Assembly: GCA_020073375.1 (NCBI GenBank)
Contig: JAIQFG010000008.1
Location: 1 to 64,000 of the forward strand
Source: Terriglobia bacterium
Lineage (GTDB): Bacteria > Acidobacteriota > Terriglobia > Acidiferrales > UBA7541
Direction: 5' to 3'
Length of the DNA stretch: 64,000 nucleotides
A model generated the notes under the pieces. The model had not been told where the DNA came from. It worked only from the letters and a program-made list of their open reading frames with translations, and did not search any database. Made by a program: the position numbers and the translations under genes. Shown here one piece after another: positions 10,239 through 18,877 of the stretch; within the stretch, counting starts at the first letter, position 1, and each line of letters begins with the position of its first letter.

Positions 10239-10871
10239 ATGCCGGATGTGACGGCGCTGTTTTGGGATGTCGGCGGAGTGATCCTGTCCAACGGATGGGA
10301 CCGCGCGGCGCGCGAAGAGGCAGCCAAAAAATTCGGCCTCGATTGGGAAGAATTGCAGGACCGCCACGAACTGGCAAGCCCCGCGTTTGAAACCGGTAAA
10401 ATCACTCTCGATACTTATCTGGAGCGCATCGTTTTTTATCGCAAGCGGGCCTTCACCCGCCAGGAATTCACCGACTTCATGTTCGCGCAGTCGCAGGAAT
10501 TTCCCGAATCGCGCGCGGTTCTTTCCAGCGTCGCCGCCGCCGGGAAATACCTGCTGGCCACCATCAATAACGAACCGCTCGAGCTGAATGAGCGCCGCAT
10601 CCGGCAATTCCAATTGCGGCGCGAATTCAAGGCCTTCTTCAGCTCCTGCTTCGTCGGCATCCGCAAGCCCGACGAGGGAATCTACAAAATCGCGCTCGAA
10701 GTGACGCAGCGCCAGCCGGAAGAATGTTTGTTCATCGACGACCGCGAGTTGAACCTGGAATGCGCGCAGCAATTGCGCATGCGCACGATACACTTTCAGG
10801 ATGCCGCGCAGTTGCGGCGGGATCTCGCGGCCAACGGCGTGAAGGTTGCGGAAACGGAATCGGGAGGCTGA
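10239..10871 (+). CDS. HAD-family phosphatase (YihX-like), first gene of the pentose-phosphate operon
   Basis: 210 aa. HAD motif I is FWDVGGVI: nucleophile D10 followed by V-G instead of the usual x-D, as in YihX-type (DxG) sugar-phosphate phosphatases. Motif II is LLATINNEP, motif III the lysine in GIRKPDEGIY, and motif IV FIDDRELN, so a full HAD-IA set is present. YihX dephosphorylates alpha-glucose-1-phosphate. A hexose-phosphate substrate would suit the neighbours gnd, zwf, pgl and glk, but this is inference. The start at 10239 has GGGGGCG upstream and gives the family N-terminus; the longer frame from 10203 has no such site. The stop is followed one base later by the gnd start codon. Confidence 0.85.
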   Translation: MPDVTALFWDVGGVILSNGWDRAAREEAAKKFGLDWEELQDRHELASPAFETGKITLDTYLERIVFYRKRAFTRQEFTDFMFAQSQEFPESRAVLSSVAAAGKYLLATINNEPLELNERRIRQFQLRREFKAFFSSCFVGIRKPDEGIYKIALEVTQRQPEECLFIDDRELNLECAQQLRMRTIHFQDAAQLRRDLAANGVKVAETESGG

Positions 10872-10872
10872 G

Positions 10873-11787
10873 ATGGAATTAGGAATGGTCGGGCTCGGAA
10901 AGATGGGCGCGTTCATGGTCGAGCGCCTGGTGCGCGGCGGTCATCGCCTGGTGGGATACGACCGCGACGCGGGCGCCGTCGCGCGCGTCACCGCCGTCGG
11001 CGCCGAAGGCGCTGATTCGCTCGCCGCGCTCGCGAAAAAACTCAGCGCGCCGCGCGCCATCTGGATCATGGTTCCCTCCGGCGCGCCCGTGGACGACACC
11101 ATCGCCACGCTGCTTCCTGTTTGCTCCAAGGGCGACATTCTGATCGACGGCGGCAACAGCAATTACAAGGATACGCAACGCCGCGCCGCGAACTTGAAAA
11201 GCCACGGATTTCAATTCGTCGACGTCGGCACCAGCGGCGGTGTCTGGGGACTGAAGGAAGGCTACTCCATGATGGTGGGCGGCGATAAACCCGCGGTCGA
11301 ACACCTGCGGCCGCTGCTCGAAACCCTTGCGCCTGCAAAAGACAAAGGCTGGGGCCACGTCGGCCCGTCCGGGGCCGGCCACTTCGTCAAGATGGTGCAC
11401 AACGGCATCGAGTACGGAATGATGCAGGCCTACGCCGAGGGTTTTGCCATCCTGAAAAAGAAAAATGAATTCGCGCTGGACATGCATCAGGTGTCGGAAA
11501 TCTGGCGCACAGGCAGCGTGGTGCGCTCCTGGCTGCTGGACCTGCTGAGCATCGCCCTGAAGGAAAACGCCGAAATGTCGGGCATCGCGCCCTACGTTTC
11601 CGATTCCGGCGAGGGCCGCTGGACCGTGGCCGAGGCCATCGATCTTGACGTCCCCGCTCCGGTGATTACCTTATCGCTGCTGCAGCGGCTGACCTCGCGC
11701 GATTCCGACTCCTATTCCGATAAACTGCTGGCCGCGATGCGAAACCAGTTCGGCGGCCACGCGGTGAAGACCGAACCCAAAAAATGA
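10873..11787 (+). CDS. gnd: 6-phosphogluconate dehydrogenase (decarboxylating), short type
   Basis: 304 aa, the length of the NAD-type short GndA/YqeC proteins rather than the 470-aa E. coli enzyme. An N-terminal Rossmann fold MELGMVGLGKMGAFM, the IDGGNSNYKDTQRR substrate loop, the signature VGPSGAGHFVKMVHNGIEYG (catalytic Lys and Asn) and SDSGEGRWT are all intact. It oxidatively decarboxylates 6-phosphogluconate to ribulose-5-phosphate and NAD(P)H in the cytoplasm. The start at 10873 follows GGGAGG. The ATG lies immediately after the HAD stop, so coupling is likely. It is part of the five-gene operon 10239-15172. Confidence 0.95.
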   Translation: MELGMVGLGKMGAFMVERLVRGGHRLVGYDRDAGAVARVTAVGAEGADSLAALAKKLSAPRAIWIMVPSGAPVDDTIATLLPVCSKGDILIDGGNSNYKDTQRRAANLKSHGFQFVDVGTSGGVWGLKEGYSMMVGGDKPAVEHLRPLLETLAPAKDKGWGHVGPSGAGHFVKMVHNGIEYGMMQAYAEGFAILKKKNEFALDMHQVSEIWRTGSVVRSWLLDLLSIALKENAEMSGIAPYVSDSGEGRWTVAEAIDLDVPAPVITLSLLQRLTSRDSDSYSDKLLAAMRNQFGGHAVKTEPKK

Positions 11788-11797
11788 GGCCGCGACC

Positions 11798-13345
11798 ATG
11801 ACCCCCAGGAAACACCGCGAACCCGGCGACGCCGAGCCCGCCAAGAAGAGTTCCATCACCGCGGCCGATCCTTGCACCATCGTCATCTTCGGCGCTTCCG
11901 GCGATCTTTCCCGCCGCAAACTCGTGCCCGCTCTCTACGGCCTGGCGGCCCAGAACTGCCTGGCGCGGCGATTCGCCATTATCGGTTTCGCGCGCACGCC
12001 CATGTCGGACGAAGCGTTCCAGGCGTCGGCCGTCGATTCGGTGAAAAAATTCGCGGACGCAAGTACCCTGAGGGACGAGGAGTGCAAGGAATTCGCAAAC
12101 GCCCTGGCTTACGTCGCGGGCGAATATCATCGCCCGGAAGCATTTGAGAAACTGAAAAGCCGTCTCGAGGAACTCGACCGCGCGCACAAGCTGGAGGGGA
12201 ATCGCCTGTTTTATCTGGCCACGCCCCCCGAAGTGTATCCGGTTATCATCGACCAGCTCGATAAAGCGGGGCTGGCCAAAAGCCCGAACGGCAAATCCTG
12301 GGTGCGCATCATCATTGAAAAGCCCTACGGCCGCGACCTCGATTCCGCCAAGAAACTGAATCAAACCGTGCTCAATGTATTCTCGGAAAAGCAGGTCTAC
12401 CGCATCGATCACTACCTGGGAAAAGATACGGTCCAGAACCTAATGGTCCTGCGCTTCGGAAACGGGATTTTCGAGCCGCTGTGGAACCGCAATTTCGTGG
12501 ACCACGTCCAAATCACCGCCGCGGAAACGCTGGGCGTCGAGCAGCGCGCGGCTTTCTACGAAACCGCCGGAGCCACCCGCGACATGATTCAGAGCCACGT
12601 CCTGCAGCTCACCTCCCTGGTGGCCATGGAGCCGCCCGCCGCATTCGACGCCACCGCCGTGCGAAATGAAAAAATTAAAGTCCTGCAATCCATTCGCCCG
12701 TTTACCGAGGAAAGCATCCGGACAGACGTGGTGCGCGGGCAATACGGCCCCGGTGGCGGCCGCGGGGATTCTTCCTTGCTCAACGGATACCGCAAGGAGC
12801 CGGGCGTGGCCAAGGATTCCTCGACCGAAACCTACGTTGCCGCGCGATTGCAGATCGACAACTGGCGCTGGGCCGGCGTCCCGTTTTATCTGCGCACCGG
12901 CAAGCGTCTGCCCAGCCGCGTCAGCGAAATCGCCATCCACTTCCGCAGCGCTCCGCACATGGTGTTTCGCGGGCAGGGCCTGGCGGGCAACACGCTGGTG
13001 CTCAACGTCCAACCCGACGAGGGAATTTCCATTTCCTTCCATGCGAAGCTTCCCGGCCAGGAAATGAAATTGAAACCCGTGGCCATGGACTTCAGCTACC
13101 AGAAAGAATTCGGCGCGGGAGAGCGCAGTGCGTATGCCACGCTGATCAACGACTGCATGAGGGGCGACGCCACGCTCTTTGACCGCGCCGATGGAGTGGA
13201 ATCGGCGTGGGCCCTGGTGAATCCGATCCTGGACTGGTTTGAGTCTCACAAACCCAAATTTCCAAACTACGCGGCGGGGACCTGGGGTCCCGAGGAAGCC
13301 GACAAACTTCTGGAGCGCGATGGCCGACACTGGCGGAAACCGTAA
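11798..13345 (+). CDS. zwf: Glucose-6-phosphate 1-dehydrogenase
   Basis: 515 aa, typical length. The nucleotide-binding loop is GASGDLSRRKLVPAL (about residues 28-42). The conserved EKPYGRDL and the active-site signature RIDHYLGKDTVQNLMVLRFGN (about 197-217) are complete, including the catalytic His after DHYLGK. It converts glucose-6-phosphate to 6-phosphogluconolactone and generates NADPH. It begins ten bases after gnd and its last 26 bases overlap the start of pgl, the next enzyme in the pathway. Confidence 0.97.
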   Translation: MTPRKHREPGDAEPAKKSSITAADPCTIVIFGASGDLSRRKLVPALYGLAAQNCLARRFAIIGFARTPMSDEAFQASAVDSVKKFADASTLRDEECKEFANALAYVAGEYHRPEAFEKLKSRLEELDRAHKLEGNRLFYLATPPEVYPVIIDQLDKAGLAKSPNGKSWVRIIIEKPYGRDLDSAKKLNQTVLNVFSEKQVYRIDHYLGKDTVQNLMVLRFGNGIFEPLWNRNFVDHVQITAAETLGVEQRAAFYETAGATRDMIQSHVLQLTSLVAMEPPAAFDATAVRNEKIKVLQSIRPFTEESIRTDVVRGQYGPGGGRGDSSLLNGYRKEPGVAKDSSTETYVAARLQIDNWRWAGVPFYLRTGKRLPSRVSEIAIHFRSAPHMVFRGQGLAGNTLVLNVQPDEGISISFHAKLPGQEMKLKPVAMDFSYQKEFGAGERSAYATLINDCMRGDATLFDRADGVESAWALVNPILDWFESHKPKFPNYAAGTWGPEEADKLLERDGRHWRKP

Positions 13346-14177
13346 AGGCGCGCCGCGGGAGATTCTCCCCGGCGTGCGCGTGTATGCAAGCCCAATGGAA
13401 GTCGCGCGCGGCGCGGCGCGCCTTTTCGTGGACTACGCCTGGCAATCGATCGCCAAGCACGGCCAGTTCCTGGTCGCGCTTTCGGGCGGGAACACGCCGC
13501 GCATGTTGTTCGAGATTCTGGCGTCGGCGGATTTTCGCGGGCAGGTGGACTGGGCGAAAGTGCATGTCTACTGGAGCGACGAGCGCGCCGTCCCGCCCGA
13601 TAACCCCGAGAGCAATTACGGAATGGCCCGGCGCGAACTACTCGTGCGCGTTCCCATTCCACAGGCCAATGTGCACCGCATGGAAGCGGAAAAGCCCAAC
13701 ATCGGCCGCGCTGCGCACGATTACGAAGAGACGCTGCGAAAATATCTGGAGCTGGACGACCGCGGCTTCCCCCGGTTCCACCTGATTTTCCTGGGCATGG
13801 GAAATGACGGCCACACGGCGTCGCTGTTTCCCGGCACGCGTGTCACGCGCCAGACTTCTCGCTGGGTGAGCACGCCGATGGTCGCGAAATTCAACGCGCG
13901 CCGCATGACCCTGACCCTGCCCGTGCTGGACGCAGCGTATCGCGTCGTTTTCATGGTCGTAGGCGCCGAAAAAGCGGAAATGCTGCGCGCCGTCCTGCAA
14001 ACCAAGCCCGACCCGCCCTATCCCACCCAGCTCGTGCAGCCGCGCGACAATGGCGTGAAACTTTTCCTTGTGGATGAAGCCGCTGCTGCCTTGCTCATTC
14101 CGCAGGATTCGCGCGCGGCTGTGCCCATCGGGAAATCCCCCGCGGCCCCAAAACCAAAATCCGGGAGAGGATCATGA
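13320..14177 (+). CDS. pgl: 6-phosphogluconolactonase (DevB type)
   Basis: 285 aa. Family motifs are ALSGGNTPRMLFE (about residues 47-59, phosphate loop), VHVYWSDERAVPPDNPESNYGMA (about 80-102) and FLGMGNDGHTASLFPGT (about 158-174). It hydrolyses 6-phosphogluconolactone. I choose ATG 13320, which overlaps the end of zwf by 26 bases in another frame and has GGAG five bases upstream; the longer frame from 13239 only reads the zwf tail. The stop overlaps the glk start in an ATGA arrangement, indicating translational coupling. The C-terminal 20 residues (PIGKSPAAPKPKSG) are a Pro/Lys-rich extension. Confidence 0.95.
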   Translation: MADTGGNRKGAPREILPGVRVYASPMEVARGAARLFVDYAWQSIAKHGQFLVALSGGNTPRMLFEILASADFRGQVDWAKVHVYWSDERAVPPDNPESNYGMARRELLVRVPIPQANVHRMEAEKPNIGRAAHDYEETLRKYLELDDRGFPRFHLIFLGMGNDGHTASLFPGTRVTRQTSRWVSTPMVAKFNARRMTLTLPVLDAAYRVVFMVVGAEKAEMLRAVLQTKPDPPYPTQLVQPRDNGVKLFLVDEAAAALLIPQDSRAAVPIGKSPAAPKPKSGRGS

Positions 14178-15172
14178 TCCTGGCCGGAGATGTCGGCGGC
14201 ACCAAATGCAATTTGGCGCTGTATGAAATTCACTCGACCGGATACCGGCAGATCGTCCATCACCGCTACGACAGCCACGCCTTCCACACCTTCGATCAAG
14301 TCATCGAGAAGTTCTTGTCCGATACACGGGAGCAACTCAAGGGCGCGATCGAGGCCGCCGGCTTCGGCGTGGCCGGCCCGGTCGTGGACTATCGCGTCAA
14401 GGCCACCAACCTCCCCTGGACCGTCGACGGCGCCGCACTTGCAAAGCAGCTTTCCACAGGCCACATCGCTTTATTGAATGACCTGGAGGCGACCGGATAC
14501 AGTCTGTCCATTCTGCAGCCTTCGGAAATTTCCACGCTGAATCGCGGCACGCCCGCCCCCAAAGCAAACCGTGCTGTGATCGCGGCCGGCACCGGCCTGG
14601 GCGAAGCGTTTCTCGTCTGGAACGGCGACCACTACGCAGTGGGAAGCACCGAAGGCGGCCACACCGATTTTGCTCCACGAACCGAACAGGAAATCGAATT
14701 CCTCCGCTACATGAAAAAGCGCCACGAGTTTGTAAGCGTGGAGCTCATTCTCTCCGGCAGGGGATTTCTCGCCATCCATGAATTCCTGGACCCATCGGTG
14801 CGCCATGCGTCTTTCACCGGCCACGAAGACGATGCCGCGCCGGAAATCACGCGCCTGGGGCTTGCCCGGGAGTGCCCCATCTGCGTGCGCACCCTCGATC
14901 TCTGGGTGGACATGTACGGCGCCGAAGCCGGAAATTTCGCGCTGAAGGTTTTGGCTCGCGGCGGCGTGTGGGTGGCCGGCGGAATCGCCGTCAAAATCCG
15001 CAAAAAAATGGAGGACGGCGCCTTTGTCCGCGCCTTCTGCCAGAAGGAAAAATTCGCCGCGCTGCTCGCGCAGGTCCCCATCTACATGGTGCTGAACGAG
15101 GAGGCCCCGCTCCTCGGCGCAATGTCCCAGGCCAGCCGCATGGCCAAGCTGGGCAAGGCCGCACAGCTGTAG
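14174..15172 (+). CDS. glk: Glucokinase
   Basis: 332 aa, Glk (PF02685) type. ILAGDVGGTKCNLALYE is the N-terminal phosphate-1 ATP motif, ALLNDLEATGYS holds the catalytic Asp, GTGLGEAFLVW is the adenosine region and STEGGHTDFAPR the conserved Glu-Gly-Gly-His. It phosphorylates glucose to feed zwf, so the operon encodes glucose entry plus the entire oxidative pentose-phosphate branch. It is coupled to pgl by ATGA. Its stop codon TAG (15170-15172) is the TAG of a GTAG-headed REP element that probably also ends transcription. Confidence 0.95.
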   Translation: MILAGDVGGTKCNLALYEIHSTGYRQIVHHRYDSHAFHTFDQVIEKFLSDTREQLKGAIEAAGFGVAGPVVDYRVKATNLPWTVDGAALAKQLSTGHIALLNDLEATGYSLSILQPSEISTLNRGTPAPKANRAVIAAGTGLGEAFLVWNGDHYAVGSTEGGHTDFAPRTEQEIEFLRYMKKRHEFVSVELILSGRGFLAIHEFLDPSVRHASFTGHEDDAAPEITRLGLARECPICVRTLDLWVDMYGAEAGNFALKVLARGGVWVAGGIAVKIRKKMEDGAFVRAFCQKEKFAALLAQVPIYMVLNEEAPLLGAMSQASRMAKLGKAAQL

Positions 15173-15200
15173 CCCGCATCGTCAGAGGCGGGGCTTTTCT
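15169..15200 (+). terminator. REP-like palindrome acting as terminator of the gnd-zwf-pgl-glk operon
   Basis: GTAGCCCGC (15169-15177) is followed by a loop and GGCGGGGCT then TTTT (15196). AGCCCGC pairs with GCGGGGCT with one bulge. It shares GTAGCCCGC...TCAGAGGCGGGG with the element at 7972. The head TAG is the glk stop codon. Confidence 0.6.
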
Positions 15201-15222
15201 GCTCGTGAATAGGGGTTCGACG

Positions 15223-15810
15223 TCAGCGAGCCGTTCCCTCGCTCGTCACGCGCCCCGCGGCATGAATTTCAATCGTGACTTTGTCGCTCACCCGCAATAT
15301 GAACGTGCTCGGATTTTTCAATCCCCACTCGACGTAAGGAATCACGATCTGCGTTGTGATTTGTACTTTCCCGCCGCTGGATACAACCTCGAGCGGCAGC
15401 GTGACGTCATGATCATGCCCGTGCAAACGAATCCACCCGGCCACTTCCACTTTGGACGCGCCTTCCGCGGCTAGCGCGCCCTTGATCTGCTTCGGCGTGA
15501 AAACGATCTCCGGAAATTTGTCGCTTTCCAGAATTTCCCGATGCATTCTCCTGTCGCGCCCGTCGTTGCCGCTCTCTCCGCTGGCGGCATCGATCACGAT
15601 GGCGCCGCTGGCCGCACCCGTCGACGGATCGAACCGCACCTCTCCGTTCTTCAGCTTGAAGTTCCCGTGAACCGTGTGCATGATTGCGCCCAGCGTGAAT
15701 TCAATCTTCGTTTGGGCGGGATCGGCCTGAAAGGTTGTTTTCTGTGCATGCGCTGCAGGGAGAGAGATGAATGCCGCAAACAGCGCGCAAGTAAGTAATC
15801 GGCACTTCAA
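15223..15810 (-). CDS. YceI-family periplasmic lipocalin-like protein
   Basis: 195 aa from the proposed TTG start. A signal peptide (CRLLTCALFAAFISLPAAHAQ) precedes a YceI barrel: TTFQADPAQTKIEFTLGAIMHTVHGNFKLKNGEVRFD, then SGNDGRDRRMHREILESDKFPEIVFTPKQI and GWIRLHGHDHDVTLPLEV. YceI proteins bind amphiphilic or isoprenoid molecules in the periplasm. The start is uncertain. The frame can be extended to 15894, but the extension is only the translation of a GTAG palindrome (15813-15840), reading VGARHVVPL, and places the signal peptide far from the N-terminus. I therefore prefer the TTG at 15810, which makes the palindrome part of the leader. Confidence 0.85.
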   Translation of the reverse strand: MKCRLLTCALFAAFISLPAAHAQKTTFQADPAQTKIEFTLGAIMHTVHGNFKLKNGEVRFDPSTGAASGAIVIDAASGESGNDGRDRRMHREILESDKFPEIVFTPKQIKGALAAEGASKVEVAGWIRLHGHDHDVTLPLEVVSSGGKVQITTQIVIPYVEWGLKNPSTFILRVSDKVTIEIHAAGRVTSEGTAR

Positions 15811-15812
15811 CC

Positions 15813-15840
15813 GTAGGGGCACGACATGTCGTGCCCCTAC
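15813..15840. repeat. Perfect 28-base palindrome, GTAG at both ends
   Basis: GTAGGGGCACGACA (15813-15826) and its exact complement TGTCGTGCCCCTAC (15827-15840). The imperfect relative at 5756-5783 has paired changes (GCGCGGC/GGCGTGC). It lies directly upstream of, or inside an over-extended, yceI-like gene. Confidence 0.8.
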
Positions 15841-15928
15841 GCGTGCCACATCAGCGCGGCACTGTCGATATGCGTTGAGATTCATTGAGCACACGATGGG
15901 TCCCTGGCGAAATTCCGGGAAATACGCC

Positions 15929-17038
15929 TCAGGCCCGCAACATCCTCCACCCGAATTGAATCATCTCCCCCGCGCTCACTGAAGAAAGCGGAACCGCGCC
16001 GGAGTGAATCGACAACAATCTCGAAAACAGCCCCGGGGTTTCCTCAAATAGCCGCAAGGCCCTCCGCCGGATCGTGTCGCTTCCTTCCATCAACAGCATG
16101 AGCCGCGTCATGGCCACCGGCATGGCCATAATCTTCCGGTGAGCGGCCTCGTACCGCGGCAGATCTTCTTGGAGCAGGGCATCGGCCAGTGCGATGGCTT
16201 GTTGAAACGCCAGGCTCAGCCCGTGCCCGGTCAGCGCGTCAACCGTTCCTGAAGCATCTCCAACCAGCGCGATGCACCCCACAGTCACTTCCGGCAATCT
16301 TCGCAACGACGTTGTGTCGCCCAATTCCTTGCTGGCCGGGGCCGCGCCCTCCAGTTTTTCCGCCAGGGCAGGGAATCGCTCGAGCGCTTGCTCGACACGC
16401 AATTGCGGATCGCGCGAAAACACTGCCACGCCTGCTTCTTCCGGTCCCGTGGGCGTCACGAACATCTGGCAGCCCTCTCCCCAATACACTTCCACTCCAT
16501 CCGACCAGGGGCGCACGCGGAAATGGCGCCGGAATCCGAATCGCTCCCTGCGAACCGCGCTCGATCGAAGCCCCGCCCATTCGCGAACCGCAGAATTCTG
16601 TCCGTCCGCGCCGATCAGCCAGTCGTAAGGAATTTGTTTTTCGTTCGTGGTGAAGAATTTCGAGTCCACATGGGTCACGCGCGCTCCCCACTGGAATTCC
16701 ACATCCACTTCGATGGCGCGATCGATCAAGATCTGTTGCAATCGCGTCCGGCGCGGCGCGAGCCCCGGTTCGCCCGAAAATGCCGCATGCGCCAGGCATT
16801 CCTCGTCCAGAAACCGGATTCCGAAGAATGGGTGCGCCATTCCGGCATCGAGGCGAACGCCAAGCTCGCGGAGCGCCGCGACGCCATGCGGCAAAATTCC
16901 TTCCCCGCAGGCCTTATCCACCGGCGGCATCCGCGCATCCAGCACCACGCTGCGGAACCCGCGCAGATTGGCGGCGATGGCCGCGGCGATTCCCGCCGGC
17001 CCCGCGCCGATCACGACGACATTTTTCGCTGCATTCAT
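15929..17038 (-). CDS. FAD-dependent oxidoreductase, geranylgeranyl-reductase-like
   Basis: 369 aa. The N-terminal dinucleotide fold is VVVIGAGPAGIAAAIAANLRG (residues 7-27). The group's typical ACGEGILPHGVAALRELGV follows (about 43-61), then DWLIGADGQNSAVR (about 143-156) and the second FAD motif CIALVGDASGTVDALTGHGLSLAF (about 272-295). This build belongs to the geranylgeranyl reductase / p-hydroxybenzoate-hydroxylase-like flavoproteins, which saturate isoprenoid chains or hydroxylate ring substrates. The reaction here is undetermined. It faces a YceI protein on the same strand 118 bases downstream; YceI can bind isoprenoids, so a functional link is possible but unproven. Confidence 0.82.
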   Translation of the reverse strand: MNAAKNVVVIGAGPAGIAAAIAANLRGFRSVVLDARMPPVDKACGEGILPHGVAALRELGVRLDAGMAHPFFGIRFLDEECLAHAAFSGEPGLAPRRTRLQQILIDRAIEVDVEFQWGARVTHVDSKFFTTNEKQIPYDWLIGADGQNSAVREWAGLRSSAVRRERFGFRRHFRVRPWSDGVEVYWGEGCQMFVTPTGPEEAGVAVFSRDPQLRVEQALERFPALAEKLEGAAPASKELGDTTSLRRLPEVTVGCIALVGDASGTVDALTGHGLSLAFQQAIALADALLQEDLPRYEAAHRKIMAMPVAMTRLMLLMEGSDTIRRRALRLFEETPGLFSRLLSIHSGAVPLSSVSAGEMIQFGWRMLRA

Positions 17039-17080
17039 AGCCGGGCTTCGTTCGTGGAAGCCATCCGAAGGATGCGCATT

Positions 17081-17144
17081 GTGGGTCGCGGCTTCAGCCG
17101 CGACAATAAGACATGGAACAAAACGGGGCTTTAGCCCCTGGCGG
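17081..17144. repeat. Composite palindrome GTCGCGGC-TTCA-GCCGCGAC plus GGGGCTTTAGCCCC
   Basis: A perfect 8-bp hairpin at 17085-17104 with TTCA loop and a second 6-bp hairpin at 17125-17138, ending TGGCGG. A nearly identical composite occurs at 23595-23658. It lies in the 215-base gap upstream of the flavoprotein gene. Confidence 0.75.
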
Positions 17145-17253
17145 CCTGTCGAGCTTAACCGCCTGATGATTTACACATGACAATTTCCAACCGGTCATCA
17201 GATGCCCGCTCGCCAGGCGAAGTTGTACACATTCAAGGGGGACGTGGCTGCGT

Positions 17254-18132
17254 TCACAATTCGCGTTTCAGTGCCCTCCGCGCGTTCTTCAATTCCTTCT
17301 CCTTGTCCGCGTCCACTTTCGGAAAGGAAAGATCCAGCGAATCGAGCGCGTGGATCAGGACTTCGGCGACGGCAAGGCGCGCGAACCATTTGTGGTCGGC
17401 GGGAATGACGTGCCACGGCGCGTGCTTGGTGCTTGTATTCCGGATCATTTCCTCGTACGCGTTCATGTACTCGCCCCAGTGGCGCCGCTCCAGCACGTCA
17501 TTTTCCGAAAACTTCCAATTCTTTTCCGGAGTGTCCAGACGGTCCAGGAACCGTTTCTGCTGCTCCTTCTTGGAAAGATGCAGAAACAGTTTCACCACCA
17601 GCACTCCGTTCCGGGACAGGTGCCGCTCGTACGCGTTGATGTCCTCGAACCGTTCCTGCCAGATCTTGCCGGTCACAAGCTGCGCCGGCATTTTTTCACG
17701 CGCCAGCAGTTCCGGATGCACGCGCACCACCAGAACTTCCTCGTAATAAGACCGGTTGAAAATCCCGATCTTGCCGCGCTCGGGCAGGAACCGCTGGCTG
17801 CGCCACATAAAGTTGTGATCCAGATCCTCGGGGCCGGGAGCTTTGAACGACGTCACGCTGCAGCCCTGCGGGTTCACTCCGGACATCACGTGTTTGATGG
17901 TGCTGTCTTTTCCTGCCGCGTCCATGGCCTGCAGGACCACCAGAATCGCCCAACGGTCCTGCGCATAGAGCATTTCCTGCCGCTCGCTGAGCCGCGCGAT
18001 TCCGCGGTCGAGCGATTCCTGCGCGTGCTCCTTGGATTTCAATCCCAACGTTTCGGCCGGATCGAAATCCTTCAGCCGGAAGCGGTTTCCCTCCGCAATG
18101 CGGATGGAATTTACAAATTCGCGGGTTTTCAT
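17254..18132 (-). CDS. Polyphosphate kinase 2 family protein
   Basis: 292 aa. The Walker A-like loop is LQAMDAAGKDSTIKHVMSGV (about residues 68-87). After it come GCSVTSFKAPGPEDLDHNFMWR and the Walker B region GKIGIFNRSYYEEVLVVRVHP (about 120-140), with the lid/C-terminal FARLAVAEVL. It uses polyphosphate to phosphorylate nucleoside mono- or diphosphates in the cytoplasm. The DAAGKDST and SGVNPQGC details resemble class III PPK2, which can take AMP to ATP; class assignment is by eye only. It is 42 bases downstream of a ferredoxin gene on the same strand. Confidence 0.92.
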   Translation of the reverse strand: MKTREFVNSIRIAEGNRFRLKDFDPAETLGLKSKEHAQESLDRGIARLSERQEMLYAQDRWAILVVLQAMDAAGKDSTIKHVMSGVNPQGCSVTSFKAPGPEDLDHNFMWRSQRFLPERGKIGIFNRSYYEEVLVVRVHPELLAREKMPAQLVTGKIWQERFEDINAYERHLSRNGVLVVKLFLHLSKKEQQKRFLDRLDTPEKNWKFSENDVLERRHWGEYMNAYEEMIRNTSTKHAPWHVIPADHKWFARLAVAEVLIHALDSLDLSFPKVDADKEKELKNARRALKREL

Positions 18133-18174
18133 GTTGATATCACGCCCCTTTTTTCAACTGCCATCCGCGCCGTA

Positions 18175-18498
18175 TCACTTTTGTTTTTCGGGAATCCGCA
18201 CGATGAGGCCGTGGAGTTCATCCGTCATCTTGATCTGGCAACTCAGCCGGCTGTTCGGCTGCGGCCCCTCGGCCGCGATGCTAAGCATGAATTTCTCATT
18301 CGCGTTCGCCGCCGGAATCCGGTCCAGAAACGCGGGATCCACGTACACGTGGCAGGTCGCGCACATGGCGTTGCCCCCGCATTCGCCCGGAATTCCTTCC
18401 ACGCGGTTATTCAACGCCGCCTGCATCACGGACATCCCGGCCGGCACGTCGATCTTCCGGGAAGCTCCGCTTGCCGAAATATAAGTCACCTGCGGCAT
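18175..18498 (-). CDS. [2Fe-2S] ferredoxin
   Basis: 107 aa, vertebrate/adrenodoxin-like (ISC-type) ferredoxin. Cluster cysteines are in GECGGNAMCATCHVYV and LSCQI, giving Cys-X5-Cys-X2-Cys-X37-Cys, with the conserved Glu/Gly before the first Cys. It transfers electrons in the cytoplasm, typically to P450s, Rieske oxygenases or Fe-S assembly. The partner is not adjacent; a Rieske oxygenase lies at 33337-34305. ATG 18498 is chosen over the TTG one codon earlier, with GGAGAGGATG upstream. Confidence 0.93.
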   Translation of the reverse strand: MPQVTYISASGASRKIDVPAGMSVMQAALNNRVEGIPGECGGNAMCATCHVYVDPAFLDRIPAANANEKFMLSIAAEGPQPNSRLSCQIKMTDELHGLIVRIPEKQK

Positions 18499-18877
18499 CA
18501 ATCATCCTCTCCATTCCGTATGTGCTGCCCGCTTGCGCGCATTAGTGTAAATGCCGCGCGCGAATCCTGTCGAGCTTTCCCCCTTTCCATGACTCATTTT
18601 GAACTGGCAGGGACAGGGATCACGCGGACCAATTGCGGCCTAGGGACAGGTCTTCGATAGTACCTGGCACCGGCCTCCAACCCTTCACCTTAACTGTCCT
18701 TCAGATCAGGCGACTTCCAAGTTCGAGACACATTACTTTCTCACACCATTAGTGAGCATTTGGGGGCGGTCGCGTTTGTTTTGGATGAATTTCAAATCTT
18801 TCGATGGAGAGATTCAGTCCAGACCTGCACGGACGATAAGTCAAATGCCGGATGTAAAGACAACTAAGGGGAGACTC
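18499..18877. other. Intergenic region, no gene seen
   Basis: A divergent gap between the ferredoxin and the di-heme oxidoreductase genes. It holds a small inverted repeat CTCAC-ACCATTA-GTGAG around 18740-18756 and an AT-richer stretch near 18775-18800. The frame reading into the downstream gene from 18752 lacks a ribosome site and is treated as leader. Confidence 0.5.
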
